A stretch of DNA of 64,000 nucleotides from Corallococcus macrosporus (GTDB taxonomy: Bacteria > Myxococcota > Myxococcia > Myxococcales > Myxococcaceae), in assembly GCF_017302985.1 (NCBI RefSeq), contig NZ_JAFIMU010000017.1, positions 620,001 through 684,000 on the forward strand, read 5' to 3'. Shown here piece after piece: positions 32,597-42,021 of this stretch. The position numbers were made by a program, and so were the translations under genes. The number at the start of each line of letters is the position of its first letter. Position 1 is the first letter of the stretch. The notes beneath the pieces are model-generated. The model saw nothing but the letters and a program-made list of their open reading frames with translations, had not been told where the DNA came from and made no database searches.

Positions 32597-32611
32597 ACGT
32601 CTGAAGCGGGG

Positions 32612-32977
32612 CTACTCGGAGTCCGGGTCGCCAGGGTCGCGCCAGCGATCGCGGCGCTTCTGGAGCAGGCGGTCCACCAGCTCGCGCACGCGGGCGTCGC
32701 GGTGGAAGTGGGCGTCGTGGCGGCTGCCCTTGCCCTGGTTGCAGCGGGCGCAGGCCAGGCCCAGGTTCTCCAGCGCGTCGGTGCCGCCGGCGCTCCGGGG
32801 CACGATGTGCTCGATGGTGGCGCGGCTGATGGGCTCGCCGTCCAGGCCGACGGTGAGGTGGGCGTTGCAGTGCAGGCACTTGCCCATCCACACCTCGGCG
32901 CCCCGGTGGGGGACGCGCTCGAAGGTGGCGTCGGTGGCGATGATGCCCAGGACGCGGCGGCGCTTGGCCTGGCTCAT
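32612..32977 (-). CDS. HNH endonuclease
   Basis: 121 residues. A Cys pair CLHCNAH, then TIEHIVPRSAGGTDALENLGLACARCNQGKGSR, form a classic zinc-bound HNH motif (His, Asn, and a second CxxC). There is a basic C-terminal tail. It is six bases after the PdeM gene, so it is probably in the same transcript as the ligase-associated repair genes. It may be an extra nuclease of that system or only a neighbour; sequence cannot decide. Confidence 0.87.
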   Translation of the reverse strand: MSQAKRRRVLGIIATDATFERVPHRGAEVWMGKCLHCNAHLTVGLDGEPISRATIEHIVPRSAGGTDALENLGLACARCNQGKGSRHDAHFHRDARVRELVDRLLQKRRDRWRDPGDPDSE

Positions 32978-32983
32978 GGCGCG

Positions 32984-33637
32984 CTAGACCTCCACCACCG
33001 CGGTGCCGGCGACGGCGTAGACGCGGTCCTTCTTGCCCCGCCGCACGTCCAGGCCCCCGGTGAAGGCGCTGAACGCGGGCAGGACGCCCACCCCGGGGCG
33101 CAGGTGGAAGCACGGCAGCCGCAGCCGGTCCGCCCCGCCCGTCAGGCGCACCATGGGGTGGAGGTGCCCGGCCCACACGTAGCGGCCTGTAGCGGGCTCC
33201 GGGTGGTGGGCGAAGCGGAACGGGCCTTCATCCCATGCGTCCTCGCGATCCTCCATCCGCCAGGTGGGAGGGAGGGCCCGGACGTGGCGGTCGTGATTGC
33301 CGCGTATCAGCACGACTTCTAATGATGCATGGTTTTCGCGCCAGGCATTCACGCGACGGATGACGTCGGCGGTGAGCCCCTGTTTCGAATGGACTAGGTC
33401 TCCCACCAGGAGCAAACGCCGGGCACCGGTGGCGGTGAGGGCGGAGGACAGACGGGCCAGGTCGTCCTCCAGGACGCCCAGGGGCAGGGGGATGCCGTGC
33501 TGCTGGAAGGACTCGGTCTTGCCCCAGTGCAGGTCGGCCACGGCGAGCACGCCGGCTTCAGGCCAGTGCAGAGCCCGTTCCGGGAGCAGCTCCACGTCCG
33601 CGTCCGCTACGCGGGTCTGGCATCGGCCTGGGACCAT
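32984..33637 (-). CDS. pdeM: PdeM, ligase-associated metallophosphoesterase/nuclease
   Basis: 217 residues. The N-terminus has LLPERALHWPEAGVLAVADLHWGKTESFQ, the PdeM start with the DLHWGK metal motif. GDLVHSK, RGNHDRH and AGHLHPM complete the phosphoesterase site. In known genomes it accompanies the ATP-dependent ligase, helicase and MBL exonuclease of the ligase-associated DNA damage response group. Its start overlaps the helicase end by 31 bases. Confidence 0.9.
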   Translation of the reverse strand: MVPGRCQTRVADADVELLPERALHWPEAGVLAVADLHWGKTESFQQHGIPLPLGVLEDDLARLSSALTATGARRLLLVGDLVHSKQGLTADVIRRVNAWRENHASLEVVLIRGNHDRHVRALPPTWRMEDREDAWDEGPFRFAHHPEPATGRYVWAGHLHPMVRLTGGADRLRLPCFHLRPGVGVLPAFSAFTGGLDVRRGKKDRVYAVAGTAVVEV

Positions 33638-36165
33638 CGCTCCTTGAGGCGCTCCACGCGGTCCAGCAGGGATTCGTTGGACACGCTCGCGCTGATGCGC
33701 TCGACGACGAGCGGGAAGGCCAGCGGCGAGGGCCGGTGGACGTGGACGACCTCGACGGGGCGTGCCTCCAGGCGCTCCAGGGTGCGCGCGAGCCGGCCCT
33801 GTTCGAACTGCTGCTCCAGGACCTCGCGGCGTGCCTGGCGCAGCAGGAGGTTGTCCGGGTCGTACTTCACGAAGACGTCATAGAGGAGCGCGGAGCTGGC
33901 CTGCACCTGGCGGGTGGACTTGCGCGCTCCGGGCAGGCCCGGCATCACCAGTCCGGCCACGCGGGCGATGTCGCGGAACTGCCGGCGCGCGAGCTCGCTC
34001 AGGTTCACGCTCTCCAGGATGTCCTCCACCAGCCGCTCGCGGGTGAAGAGGGCCGGGCGCAGGGCTTCATCGAAGGGGAAGGGCGTGGGGGTGAGCAGCT
34101 CCAGGCCGTAGTCGTTCACCGACAGGCTGAAGGTGGCCTTCCGCAGGCGCGTCAGGCGCAGGGCGAGGAGCGCGGCCAGGCCCTCGTGCACGAGCCTTCC
34201 TTCGAAGGGATAGAGGAAGAGGTGGTGGCCGTCGCGCGTGCGGCAGACTTCCGCCAGACAGCGGCCGTCGCCGGGGATGCGCGACAGACGGGCCTGCGCG
34301 TCGAGGATGGGCCACGCGGCGGCGATCTCATCCCGTGTGACGTCGCCCTGACGCGCGGCCTCCAGCGTGCGGCGCATCGCGGACGCGAGCGAGGTGGAGA
34401 GGGGCAGGCGGCTGCCGCCCCAGCGCGGCGTCTGCGTGGCCTTGGCCTTCGCGGGCTTCACGTACGCCGTCATGTCCTTGAAGCGGCTGAACTCCAGACG
34501 GCGGCCCGCGAAGAGGAAGGTGTCCCCGGGCTTCAGGCGGCTGACGTAGGACTCCTCCACCGTGCCCAGGTTGCCGCCGCTCCAGTAGCGCAGCTGCACG
34601 GACGCGTCCGAGGTGATGGTGCCGATGTTGAGCTTGTGCAGCCGGGCGAGCCGCACGTCGGGCACGCGGAAGCGGCCGTCCACCTCCACCACGCGTCGGA
34701 ACTCCGGGTAGGCGCGCAGCGTGGGGCCGCCTTCGCGCACCAGGGTGAGGGCCCAGTCGAACTCCTCGTCCGTGAGGGACGCGTAGCTCGTGGCGGTGCG
34801 GACCTCGTCGCGCAGGGCCTCGCGGGTGAAGCCTCCGCCCAGCGCGCACGTCACCAGGTGCTGGGCCAACACGTCGAGCGGCTTGGACAGCGGCGTGCGC
34901 GGCTCCACCTCGCGGCTCGCGATGGCGTCCCGCGCGGCGGCCATCTCCACCAGCTCCAGCGCGTGCGTGGGGACGAAGAGGATGCGGCAGGTGGCGCCGG
35001 GGCGGTGCGCGCTGCGGCCCGCGCGCTGGAGGGTGCGGCCGATGCCCTTGGGACTGCCAATCTGGATGACGCGCTCCACCGGGCCGAAGTCCACGCCCAG
35101 GTCCAGCGAGGACGTGCACACGACGAGGCGCAGGCTGCCGTCCTTGAGGCCTCCCTCCACGCGCTCGCGCTCCTCGCGGTCGATGGATCCGTGATGCAGC
35201 GCGAGCAGGTGCTCCCACTCCGGGCGCAGGAAGCGCAGCCCTTCGAACCAGCGCTCTGCTTGCGAGCGCGTGTTGGTGAAGAGCAGCGTGGACTGCGTGG
35301 GGTCCAGCCACTCCGCCACGCGCGGGAGCATGGTGAAGCCCAGGTGGCCAGACCAGGGGAAGGTGTCCACCTCCTCCGGCAGCAGCGTCTCCACGTCCAC
35401 CGGGCGTTGCAGATCCGCGCTCACCAGCGTGGGCTTGCGGTCCGTGCCGACGACGGTGCGCGCGGCCTCCTCCAGGTTGGCGAGCGTGGCGGACAGCGCC
35501 CAGATGCGCAGGCCCGGGGCGAAGTGGCGCAGGCGCGCCAGGGCCAGCTCCACCTGCGTGCCTCGCTTGGAGGCGAGCAGCTCGTGCCATTCGTCCACGA
35601 TGACCGCGCGCAGGGACGCGAAGTTCTCCGCCGCCTGCTCCTGGGTCAGCAGCAGGGAGAGGGATTCCGGCGTGGTGATGAGGACCTGGGGCAGGCGCTC
35701 GCGCTGACGCTGGCGCACGGAGGAGGACGTGTCTCCCGTGCGGCTCTCCACCTCCAGGTCCGCGTCCAGCGCGTTCAACGGTTCGCGCAGGGCCTGCTCC
35801 ACGTCGCGCGACACCGCGCGCAGCGGCGTGAGGTAGAGGATTTGAAGGCCCTTCTCGTTGCGCTCGGCCACGTCCGCCAGCGGACCGATGTAGGCCGCGT
35901 AGGTCTTCCCCGCGCCGGTGGGCACGTGGATGAGGCCGCTGTCTCCTCGCGCGTAGGCGGCCCAGGCCTCCTCCTGGAAGGCGTACGGCGTCCAGCCCTT
36001 GGCGGCGAACCACTGACGGAGCTGATCCATCGGCGCGCCCTGGTAGGGAGAAGGGCTTCGGGGGACAGGGCGCTTCGCTCGGGTGCGCTTCGGTGCTTCG
36101 GTTTGATTCTCCGGCGCGTGCTTGCCGCGCATGCGATTGCGGCGGCGCGGCTTAGTGGGCTGCAT
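33607..36165 (-). CDS. Ligase-associated DEXH-box helicase (Lhr-like)
   Basis: 852 residues. After a basic N-terminal tail the helicase core shows YQGAPMDQLRQWF...FQEEAW (Q), VPTGAGKT (Walker A), LYLTPLRAV, ITTPESLSLL, VIVDEWHELLASKRG (DEWH), WALSATL (SAT), LLFTNTRSQAE, CTSSLDLGVDFGPVERVIQIGSPKGIGRTLQRAGRSAHRPG (motif VI). The DEWHEL box and the long C-terminal part (winged helix plus Lhr core) place it in the Lhr group. The start overlaps the ligase stop by 14 bases. Confidence 0.93.
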   Translation of the reverse strand: MQPTKPRRRNRMRGKHAPENQTEAPKRTRAKRPVPRSPSPYQGAPMDQLRQWFAAKGWTPYAFQEEAWAAYARGDSGLIHVPTGAGKTYAAYIGPLADVAERNEKGLQILYLTPLRAVSRDVEQALREPLNALDADLEVESRTGDTSSSVRQRQRERLPQVLITTPESLSLLLTQEQAAENFASLRAVIVDEWHELLASKRGTQVELALARLRHFAPGLRIWALSATLANLEEAARTVVGTDRKPTLVSADLQRPVDVETLLPEEVDTFPWSGHLGFTMLPRVAEWLDPTQSTLLFTNTRSQAERWFEGLRFLRPEWEHLLALHHGSIDREERERVEGGLKDGSLRLVVCTSSLDLGVDFGPVERVIQIGSPKGIGRTLQRAGRSAHRPGATCRILFVPTHALELVEMAAARDAIASREVEPRTPLSKPLDVLAQHLVTCALGGGFTREALRDEVRTATSYASLTDEEFDWALTLVREGGPTLRAYPEFRRVVEVDGRFRVPDVRLARLHKLNIGTITSDASVQLRYWSGGNLGTVEESYVSRLKPGDTFLFAGRRLEFSRFKDMTAYVKPAKAKATQTPRWGGSRLPLSTSLASAMRRTLEAARQGDVTRDEIAAAWPILDAQARLSRIPGDGRCLAEVCRTRDGHHLFLYPFEGRLVHEGLAALLALRLTRLRKATFSLSVNDYGLELLTPTPFPFDEALRPALFTRERLVEDILESVNLSELARRQFRDIARVAGLVMPGLPGARKSTRQVQASSALLYDVFVKYDPDNLLLRQARREVLEQQFEQGRLARTLERLEARPVEVVHVHRPSPLAFPLVVERISASVSNESLLDRVERLKERWSQADARPA

Positions 36166-37750
36166 GGAGCAGCCCCTTCAGCGAGTCGAGCGTGTCCGCG
36201 TCTCGCGCCGTCTTGTCCGCGCGCCAGCGGGCGATGCGGGGGAAGCGCAGGGCGATGCCCGACTTGTGTCGCGGGGACGGGGCGATGGCTTCGAAGTGCA
36301 GCTCGAACACCTGCTCTGGATCCACCGAGCGCACCGGACCGAACTTCTCCCGCGTGTGGGCGCGGATCCACCGGTCCAGCCGGCTGATCTCCTCGTCGGT
36401 GAGGCCCGAGTAGGCCTTCGTCACCGGCAGCAGGTCCTCGCCGTTCCACACCGCGAACGTGTAGTCCGTGTAGAGCGCCGCGCGCCGGCCGTGGCCCGGG
36501 TGCGCGTAGAGCAGCACCGCGTCCACCGTGTACGGGTCGATCTTCCACTTCCACCAGTCACCGCGCTTGCGCCCCGTCTGGTAGACGGAGTCCAGGCGCT
36601 TGATCATCAGGCCCTCGACGTTGCGCGTGCGCGACTCCTTGCGCAGCTCCGCCAGGGCCTCCCACGACGGCGCCGTCACCGAAGGGGAGATGGGGAAGCG
36701 CGGGTGGTCCTTGAGCAGGGCCTCCAGCCTCGCGCGGCGCTCACGCAGGGGCAGCTCGCGCAGGTCCTTGCCGTCCTGCTCCAGCAGGTCGTAGACGACG
36801 AACGCGGCGGGGGCCTCCGCCAGCACCTTGGGCGTGAGCTTCTGTCTGCCAATGCGGCGCTGGAGCCGGGCGAAGGGCAGGGGCGTGCCGTCCTCGTAGG
36901 CCATCACCTCGCCGTCCAGCACCGTGCCTTCGGGCAGGGCGCGGGCGGCCTCGGTGATTTCAGGGAAGCGTTCGGTGATCAGCTCCTCACCCCGGCTCCA
37001 GAGGAACACGTCGCCCTGGCGGCGGATGAGCTGGCCCCGGATGCCGTCCCACTTCCATTCGACGAGCCAGTCACTCAGCTCGCCCAGAGACTCCGGCGGC
37101 TGCTCCAGCGGGGACGCGAGGTAGTACGGATACGGGCGCGACACGTGCCCGTCCGACACGTCCGGCGCGACGAGCTGTTCGAAGAACGCCTTCGTGGGCG
37201 ACCACGTGCCCATCAGCCGGTGCGCCACGCTGGGCGCTGGCAACCCCGTGACCTGCGCGATGGCGCGGACCACCAGCGTGTTGGACACGCCCACGCGCAA
37301 CTCACCCGTGAGCATCTTGTTGAGCAGGAACAGCTCGCGGCGGGGCATGGACCTCCACCAGCCCACCACGCGCTCTCGCTGCTCCGATGCTTCCAGTCCG
37401 CGCAGCGGCAACAGGCGCTCTTCCAGCCAGCGTGAGAGGGGAAGCTCCTCGGCGTGCTCGGGCGGGAGGTTCGCGCCGTCGAGCAGCAGGGCAATCACCT
37501 CCGCCAGGTCTCCCACCGACGCGTAGACCTCGTCGAAGAGCCAGTCCGGGATGCCCGTCAGCTCCTGCGTCCAGCCCACCAGCAGCTTCGACGTGAGCAG
37601 CCGCTTGAGCTTCTGGCCCGTGAAGAAGAACAGTCCCCAGGCGGCGTCCTCCGGCGGCGTCTTCCGGAAGTACTGCGCCATCGCCTCCACCTTCGCGTTG
37701 GTGGAGGTCGTCTGGTCGAGCGTGTCGTACAGGTCGGCCAGTGCTCGCAC
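36152..37750 (-). CDS. ATP-dependent DNA ligase
   Basis: 532 residues. The N-terminal DNA-binding domain (about 1-200) is followed by the nucleotidyltransferase core with VEWKWDGIRGQL, where the motif I Lys takes the AMP. Further motifs are LDGEVMAYEDG (III), GLMIKRLDS (IV) and DWWKWKIDPYTVDAVLLYA (V). The OB-fold follows with GRRAALYTDYTFAVW. A GTG start is used. It lies between the exonuclease and helicase genes, so it seals ends within a dedicated repair set rather than replacing the NAD-dependent replicative ligase (inference). Confidence 0.95.
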   Translation of the reverse strand: MRALADLYDTLDQTTSTNAKVEAMAQYFRKTPPEDAAWGLFFFTGQKLKRLLTSKLLVGWTQELTGIPDWLFDEVYASVGDLAEVIALLLDGANLPPEHAEELPLSRWLEERLLPLRGLEASEQRERVVGWWRSMPRRELFLLNKMLTGELRVGVSNTLVVRAIAQVTGLPAPSVAHRLMGTWSPTKAFFEQLVAPDVSDGHVSRPYPYYLASPLEQPPESLGELSDWLVEWKWDGIRGQLIRRQGDVFLWSRGEELITERFPEITEAARALPEGTVLDGEVMAYEDGTPLPFARLQRRIGRQKLTPKVLAEAPAAFVVYDLLEQDGKDLRELPLRERRARLEALLKDHPRFPISPSVTAPSWEALAELRKESRTRNVEGLMIKRLDSVYQTGRKRGDWWKWKIDPYTVDAVLLYAHPGHGRRAALYTDYTFAVWNGEDLLPVTKAYSGLTDEEISRLDRWIRAHTREKFGPVRSVDPEQVFELHFEAIAPSPRHKSGIALRFPRIARWRADKTARDADTLDSLKGLLHAAH

Positions 37751-37753
37751 GGG

Positions 37754-38776
37754 TCAGTCCTCCGCTTCGCCCTCGAAGGGCGTGGCGAGCGGCGAGGCAT
37801 CCACGCCCCGCTCCCGCAGATAGTGCGACAAAGGGTCGGTGTAGCCGTGCGTGACGAGCACCTTCTCCGCCTGCGTGTCCGCCACCGTGCGCAGGAGGTC
37901 CGGCCAGTCCGCGTGGTCCGACAGCACGAAGCCGCGGTCGTAGCCACGGCGGCGCCGGTTGCCGCGCACGCGCATCCACCCCGACGCGAAGCCCGTCTCC
38001 GCTTCACCGAAGCGGCGCATCCACGTGGAGCCGGCCGCGCTTGGCGGCGCCAGCACCAGCGCTCCCGCGAAGGACGTGCCCTTCTCCGTCTCCGACACCA
38101 GTTGCGTGGGCATCATGGGGATGCCCGCCTCGCGGTACGCCGTGACGAGCCCGTTCACCGCGCCGTGCACGTAGGCCGGCCGGTCCGTCAGCTTGCCCAG
38201 CTCCGCCAGGAGCCGCTGCGCCTTGCCCAGCGCGTAGCAGAACAGCACCGCCGAGCGCCCCGCCTCGCGGTTCGCGTCCCACCAGCGCAGGATCTCCTGG
38301 GCCACGAGGCCCGTGTCCTCCCAGCGGAAGATGGGCAGGCCGAACGTGGCCTCGGTGATGAAGGTGTGGCAGCGCACCACTTCGAACGGCGCGCACGTGG
38401 GGTCCGGCGTGCGCTTGTAGTCGCCGGAGATGATCCACACCTCGCCCCGGTGCTCGATGCGGATCTGCGCGCTGCCCAGCACGTGGCCCGCGGGGTGGAA
38501 GCTCACGCTGGTGTCGCCGACGGTGAGCTTCTCGCCGTACTCCAGCGTGTCGATGACCGCGTCCGCGCCCAGCCGGCGCTGCAACAGCCCCAAGCCGGCG
38601 CGCGCGCCCAGGTATCTCTTGCTGCCGCTGCGCGCGTGGTCGCCGTGCGCGTGCGTGACGAGCGCCCGCTCCACCGGACGCCAGGGGTCGATGTAGAAGT
38701 TCCCCGCCTGGCAGTAGAGCCCCTGCGGCGTCACGGAAACCAGCGGCGTTCGTTCCTGGTGGGTCGCGGTGGCCAC
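37754..38776 (-). CDS. Ligase-associated MBL-fold exonuclease
   Basis: 340 residues. THAHGDHARSGSKRYLG gives the metallo-beta-lactamase HxHxDH motif. FHPAGHVLGSAQIRIEH, ISGDYKRTPDPTCAPFEVVRCHTFITEATFGLP and a C-terminal LVTHGYTDPLSHYLRERG are typical of beta-CASP-like DNA exonucleases of the ligase-associated group. It is the first gene of the repair operon, three bases before the ligase GTG. Confidence 0.92.
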   Translation of the reverse strand: MATATHQERTPLVSVTPQGLYCQAGNFYIDPWRPVERALVTHAHGDHARSGSKRYLGARAGLGLLQRRLGADAVIDTLEYGEKLTVGDTSVSFHPAGHVLGSAQIRIEHRGEVWIISGDYKRTPDPTCAPFEVVRCHTFITEATFGLPIFRWEDTGLVAQEILRWWDANREAGRSAVLFCYALGKAQRLLAELGKLTDRPAYVHGAVNGLVTAYREAGIPMMPTQLVSETEKGTSFAGALVLAPPSAAGSTWMRRFGEAETGFASGWMRVRGNRRRRGYDRGFVLSDHADWPDLLRTVADTQAEKVLVTHGYTDPLSHYLRERGVDASPLATPFEGEAED

Positions 38777-38978
38777 GGTCCTCTAGAGGTAACGAGGCCT
38801 TGGACCGGGGGCTACCTACAGCCCGGCTGTCCTCCGCGCTCCGCTGACAAGGGGGCGGGCGTCCTTCCAGGCGCTGCTTGCGATCCAAACGACGAAGCCA
38901 GGGACCGGAGGGCCCCTTGGATGGTGGGCGTGGACGGGGGATAAACCCGGGAACCTCCCACTTCCGGACCCTTTCGTG

Positions 38979-39890
38979 ATGCTGACGCCCGCGCTCCTCC
39001 TGTCCCTCACCCTGGCGCAGTCCACTCCTGCTTCGGACGCGGTGCTCGAATACAGCTCGCCGCTGACGGAGGACAGCGCGCCGGATCCGGAGGGCTTCTC
39101 GTTCACCGCCTTCACGGCGGGACAGACGGTCTACCTGGGCGTGGACGAGGCGAACCTGCGCGCGAGCGCGGCGGCGGACGCGGGCGTGGTGAAGACGCTG
39201 ATGCTGGGCACTCCCGTGCGCGTGCTGAAGGTGGGGACACGCGCGAAGGTCGGCGAGTACATCAACACCTGGTACCAGGTGGCGGTCGTGGACGCGAAGG
39301 CGGCTCCGGGCACGGCGCCGGTGTCCGGTTGGGTCTTCGGCAACACGCTCACGCCGTTCCGCTTCGAGGCCGACCTGGACGGGGACGGCGAGCTGGAAGT
39401 GGCCACGGTGGTGATGAGCAACGAGTTCAAGGCGCGCGTGCGCGTGCTGGAGCCGAACGTGAAGCCGCCTCGCCGCGTCAGCAGCGTGGACGTGGCGGTG
39501 GCGTCCACGGACTACGGAGGAGGGCGGGGCGGCCCGGTGAAGGTGACGCTCGTCCCCGCGAAGCAGGCGGGCGTGACGCTGCTGCAACTGGACTCCACGC
39601 CGGAGCGCTGCGGCGACTACGTCACGTCCTACGTGAGCTACACCGGCTCGAATGGGAAGGCGGGGGTGCTGGGCAAGGCGAAGCTGGCGCTGGAGCTGGG
39701 CGGGCTGATGGACCCGCCGAATGAGAGCTCCTTCAAGGTCTCCTTCCAGCCGGCCGCGAAGCGCGCGGTGGTGGTGCGCACGAGCGTGGAAGAAGAGGAA
39801 GAAGGAAAGCCCCAGAAGGTTACGGAGCGCGAGGTCTATCAGTGGCAGGACGGCGTGTTCGCTCAGGCGAAGCCCGTCGCGAAGCCGTAG
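38979..39890 (+). CDS. Exported protein with an SH3b-like domain
   Basis: 303 residues. A signal peptide (MLTPALLLSLTLAQS) leads into a bacterial SH3-like segment about residues 45-110 (TVYLGVDEANLRASAAADAGVVKTLMLGTPVRVLKVGTRAKVGEYINTWYQVAVV...SGWVFGNTLTPF). FEADLDGDGELEVATVVM resembles an FG-GAP-like repeat. The rest is unassigned. ATG 38979 is preferred to the GTG one codon earlier. It is divergent from the repair operon, 200 bases away. Confidence 0.72.
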   Translation: MLTPALLLSLTLAQSTPASDAVLEYSSPLTEDSAPDPEGFSFTAFTAGQTVYLGVDEANLRASAAADAGVVKTLMLGTPVRVLKVGTRAKVGEYINTWYQVAVVDAKAAPGTAPVSGWVFGNTLTPFRFEADLDGDGELEVATVVMSNEFKARVRVLEPNVKPPRRVSSVDVAVASTDYGGGRGGPVKVTLVPAKQAGVTLLQLDSTPERCGDYVTSYVSYTGSNGKAGVLGKAKLALELGGLMDPPNESSFKVSFQPAAKRAVVVRTSVEEEEEGKPQKVTEREVYQWQDGVFAQAKPVAKP

Positions 39891-39954
39891 TCGCAGGGCC
39901 CGGAAGGCCGGGCACCCGGGCGCCCCTCCGGGAAGTGGCAGAGGGGTCAGGGCA

Positions 39955-41457
39955 ATGACCATGGATGCGCAGGAGCGGAAGGCAGCCTACCGGCAGCGCG
40001 CGGAAGCAGGCCAGGCGGTGCCGGTGTCGGTGGAGTTGCCGGCGGACCTGGATACGCCGCTGTCGGCATACCTGAAGCTGGGCGGTGGAAGCCGCGGCTT
40101 CATCCTCGAGTCGTGCTACGGCGGCGAGCGCTTCGGGCGCTACAGCCACGTGGGCGTGAACCCGGCGGGCCGCGTGCGGCTGGACCGGGACGGGCTCACG
40201 TTGTGGCGTGGCTCGCACGAGGAGCGCCGCGAGGGCCGCCCCCTGGACGTGCTGCGCACACTGTGGCGTGAGCTCTCCGTGGCGACGCTGCCGGGCGAGG
40301 CGCCCTTCCTGGGCGGGCTCGTGGGCTACCTGGGCTACAACGCCACGTCCTGGTTCGAGCCCAGCGTGCCGGACCGCCACCCGCGCGACACCGGCTTCCC
40401 CGACTCCGAGTGGCTGGTGGCCGAGGACTTCGTCACCCACGACACGCGCACCCAGACGCTCAAGGCCATCGCCATCGCCCGGCCCGCGCTGCACGGCAGC
40501 GTGGCGCAGGCGCTGAAGGACGCGGAAGCGCGCGCGGAGGCCATGGCGGAGCGGCTGCGCCGGCCGCTGCCACCCGAGGCCTACGCGCCCGCGCCCACGC
40601 AGAAGAACGCGCCGGCCCCGGTCGCGTGCTGGGACCGCGAGGGCTACGCGCGGGCGGTGGAGAAGGTGCAGGAGTACGTGCGCGCGGGGGACTGCTTCCA
40701 GGCGGTGCTCGCGCGCAGGTTCGAGGCGCAGGGCGCCATCCCGCCGCTGTCGCTCTACCGGGCGCTGCGGCGGGTGAACCCGTCGCCGTACCTGTTCCTC
40801 GTGGACCTGGGCGAGGCGCGGGCGCTGGTGGGCGCGTCGCCGGAGTTGCTGGTGCAGGTGCGCGATGGGGACGTGGTGGTGCGGCCCATCGCGGGCACGC
40901 GCCGCCGGGGCGGCTCCGAGGCGGAGGACCAGCGGCTGGAGAAGGAGTTGCTCGCGGACGAGAAGGAGCGCGCCGAGCACATCATGCTGGTGGACCTGGG
41001 GCGCAACGACGTGGGCCGCGTGGCCGCGCCGGGCACGGTGCGCATCGAGGACCTGATGATCATCGAGCGCTACAGCCACGTCATGCACATCGTGTCCCAG
41101 GTGCGCGGCAAGCTGGACACCACGCGCTTCGACGCGCTGGACGCGCTGGCGAGCACCTTCCCCGCGGGCACCGTGTCGGGCGCGCCGAAGATTCGCGCGA
41201 TGCAGATCATCGACGAGCTGGAGCCCATGCGGCGCGGTCCCTATGCCGGCGCGGTGGGCTACCTGTCCTTCTGCGGCACGCTGGACGTGGCCATCGCGCT
41301 GCGCACCTTCTTCGTGGATGGCGACCGCACGATGTGGACCGCTGGCGCGGGGCTGGTGGCGGACTCGGACCCCATGAAGGAAGCGGACGAGACGGAGGCG
41401 AAGGCGGGTGCCATGGCCGCCGCGCTCCGCCTGGCGCGCGAAGGAGGTGGGCGGTGA
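39955..41457 (+). CDS. trpE: Anthranilate synthase component I
   Basis: 500 residues. It converts chorismate and ammonia to anthranilate, the first committed step of tryptophan synthesis. The N-terminal part has FILESCYGGERFGRYSHVG, containing the LES element used for tryptophan feedback. The catalytic half has RPIAGTRRRGGS, HIMLVDLGRNDVGRVA, STFPAGTVSGAPKIRAMQIIDELE and GAVGYLSFCGTLDVAIALRT. The ATG at 39955 has a purine-rich site (GAGGGG) upstream; ATG 39961 is an alternative. The stop overlaps the trpG start as GTGA. Confidence 0.95.
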   Translation: MTMDAQERKAAYRQRAEAGQAVPVSVELPADLDTPLSAYLKLGGGSRGFILESCYGGERFGRYSHVGVNPAGRVRLDRDGLTLWRGSHEERREGRPLDVLRTLWRELSVATLPGEAPFLGGLVGYLGYNATSWFEPSVPDRHPRDTGFPDSEWLVAEDFVTHDTRTQTLKAIAIARPALHGSVAQALKDAEARAEAMAERLRRPLPPEAYAPAPTQKNAPAPVACWDREGYARAVEKVQEYVRAGDCFQAVLARRFEAQGAIPPLSLYRALRRVNPSPYLFLVDLGEARALVGASPELLVQVRDGDVVVRPIAGTRRRGGSEAEDQRLEKELLADEKERAEHIMLVDLGRNDVGRVAAPGTVRIEDLMIIERYSHVMHIVSQVRGKLDTTRFDALDALASTFPAGTVSGAPKIRAMQIIDELEPMRRGPYAGAVGYLSFCGTLDVAIALRTFFVDGDRTMWTAGAGLVADSDPMKEADETEAKAGAMAAALRLAREGGGR

Positions 41458-42017
41458 TCCTCGTCATCGACAACTACGACTCGTTCACCTTCAACCTGGT
41501 GCAGTTGCTCTACACGCTGGGCGCGGAGGTGAAGGTCGTGCGCAACGACGCGCTGGACGTCGCGGGCATCGCGGCGTCGGGCGCGTCGCACCTGGTGGTT
41601 TCTCCGGGACCGTGCACGCCGCACGAGGCCGGGGTGAGCGTGGCGGCCATCTCCCAGTCGCGCGTGCCGGTGCTGGGCGTGTGCCTGGGGCACCAGTCCA
41701 TTGGCGCGGCGTTCGGCGGGCAGGTGGTGCGCGCGCCGGAGCCCGTGCACGGCAAGGCGGCGCTCATCCGGCACGAAGGCACCGGCGTCTTCACGGGCGT
41801 GCGGCAGGGCTTCCAGGCGGCGCGCTACCACTCGCTGGTGGTGGCCGCGGACTCCATGCCCGCGGAGCTGGAGGCCACGGCGTGGAGCCAGGACGGCCTG
41901 GTGATGGCGCTGCGTCACCGCACGCGGCCGGTGGTGGGCCTGCAGTTCCATCCGGAGAGCGTGCTGACTCCGGAGGGCCCGTCGCTGGTGCGCAACTTCC
42001 TGGAGGGGAAGCTGTAG
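41454..42017 (+). CDS. trpG: Anthranilate synthase component II (glutamine amidotransferase)
   Basis: 187 residues, GTG start. ILVIDNYDSFTFNLVQ at the N-terminus is the TrpG/PabA signature. GVCLGHQSIG has the nucleophile Cys, and LQFHPESV provides the His and Glu of the triad. It supplies ammonia from glutamine to TrpE. The overlap GTGA with trpE enforces near-equal synthesis of both subunits. Confidence 0.95.
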   Translation: MILVIDNYDSFTFNLVQLLYTLGAEVKVVRNDALDVAGIAASGASHLVVSPGPCTPHEAGVSVAAISQSRVPVLGVCLGHQSIGAAFGGQVVRAPEPVHGKAALIRHEGTGVFTGVRQGFQAARYHSLVVAADSMPAELEATAWSQDGLVMALRHRTRPVVGLQFHPESVLTPEGPSLVRNFLEGKL

Positions 42018-42021
42018 CGCT

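Noticed and set aside
33736-36387. An 883-residue open frame opposite the Lhr-like helicase
   Set aside because: Antisense of a gene with complete helicase motifs; no start context or family.
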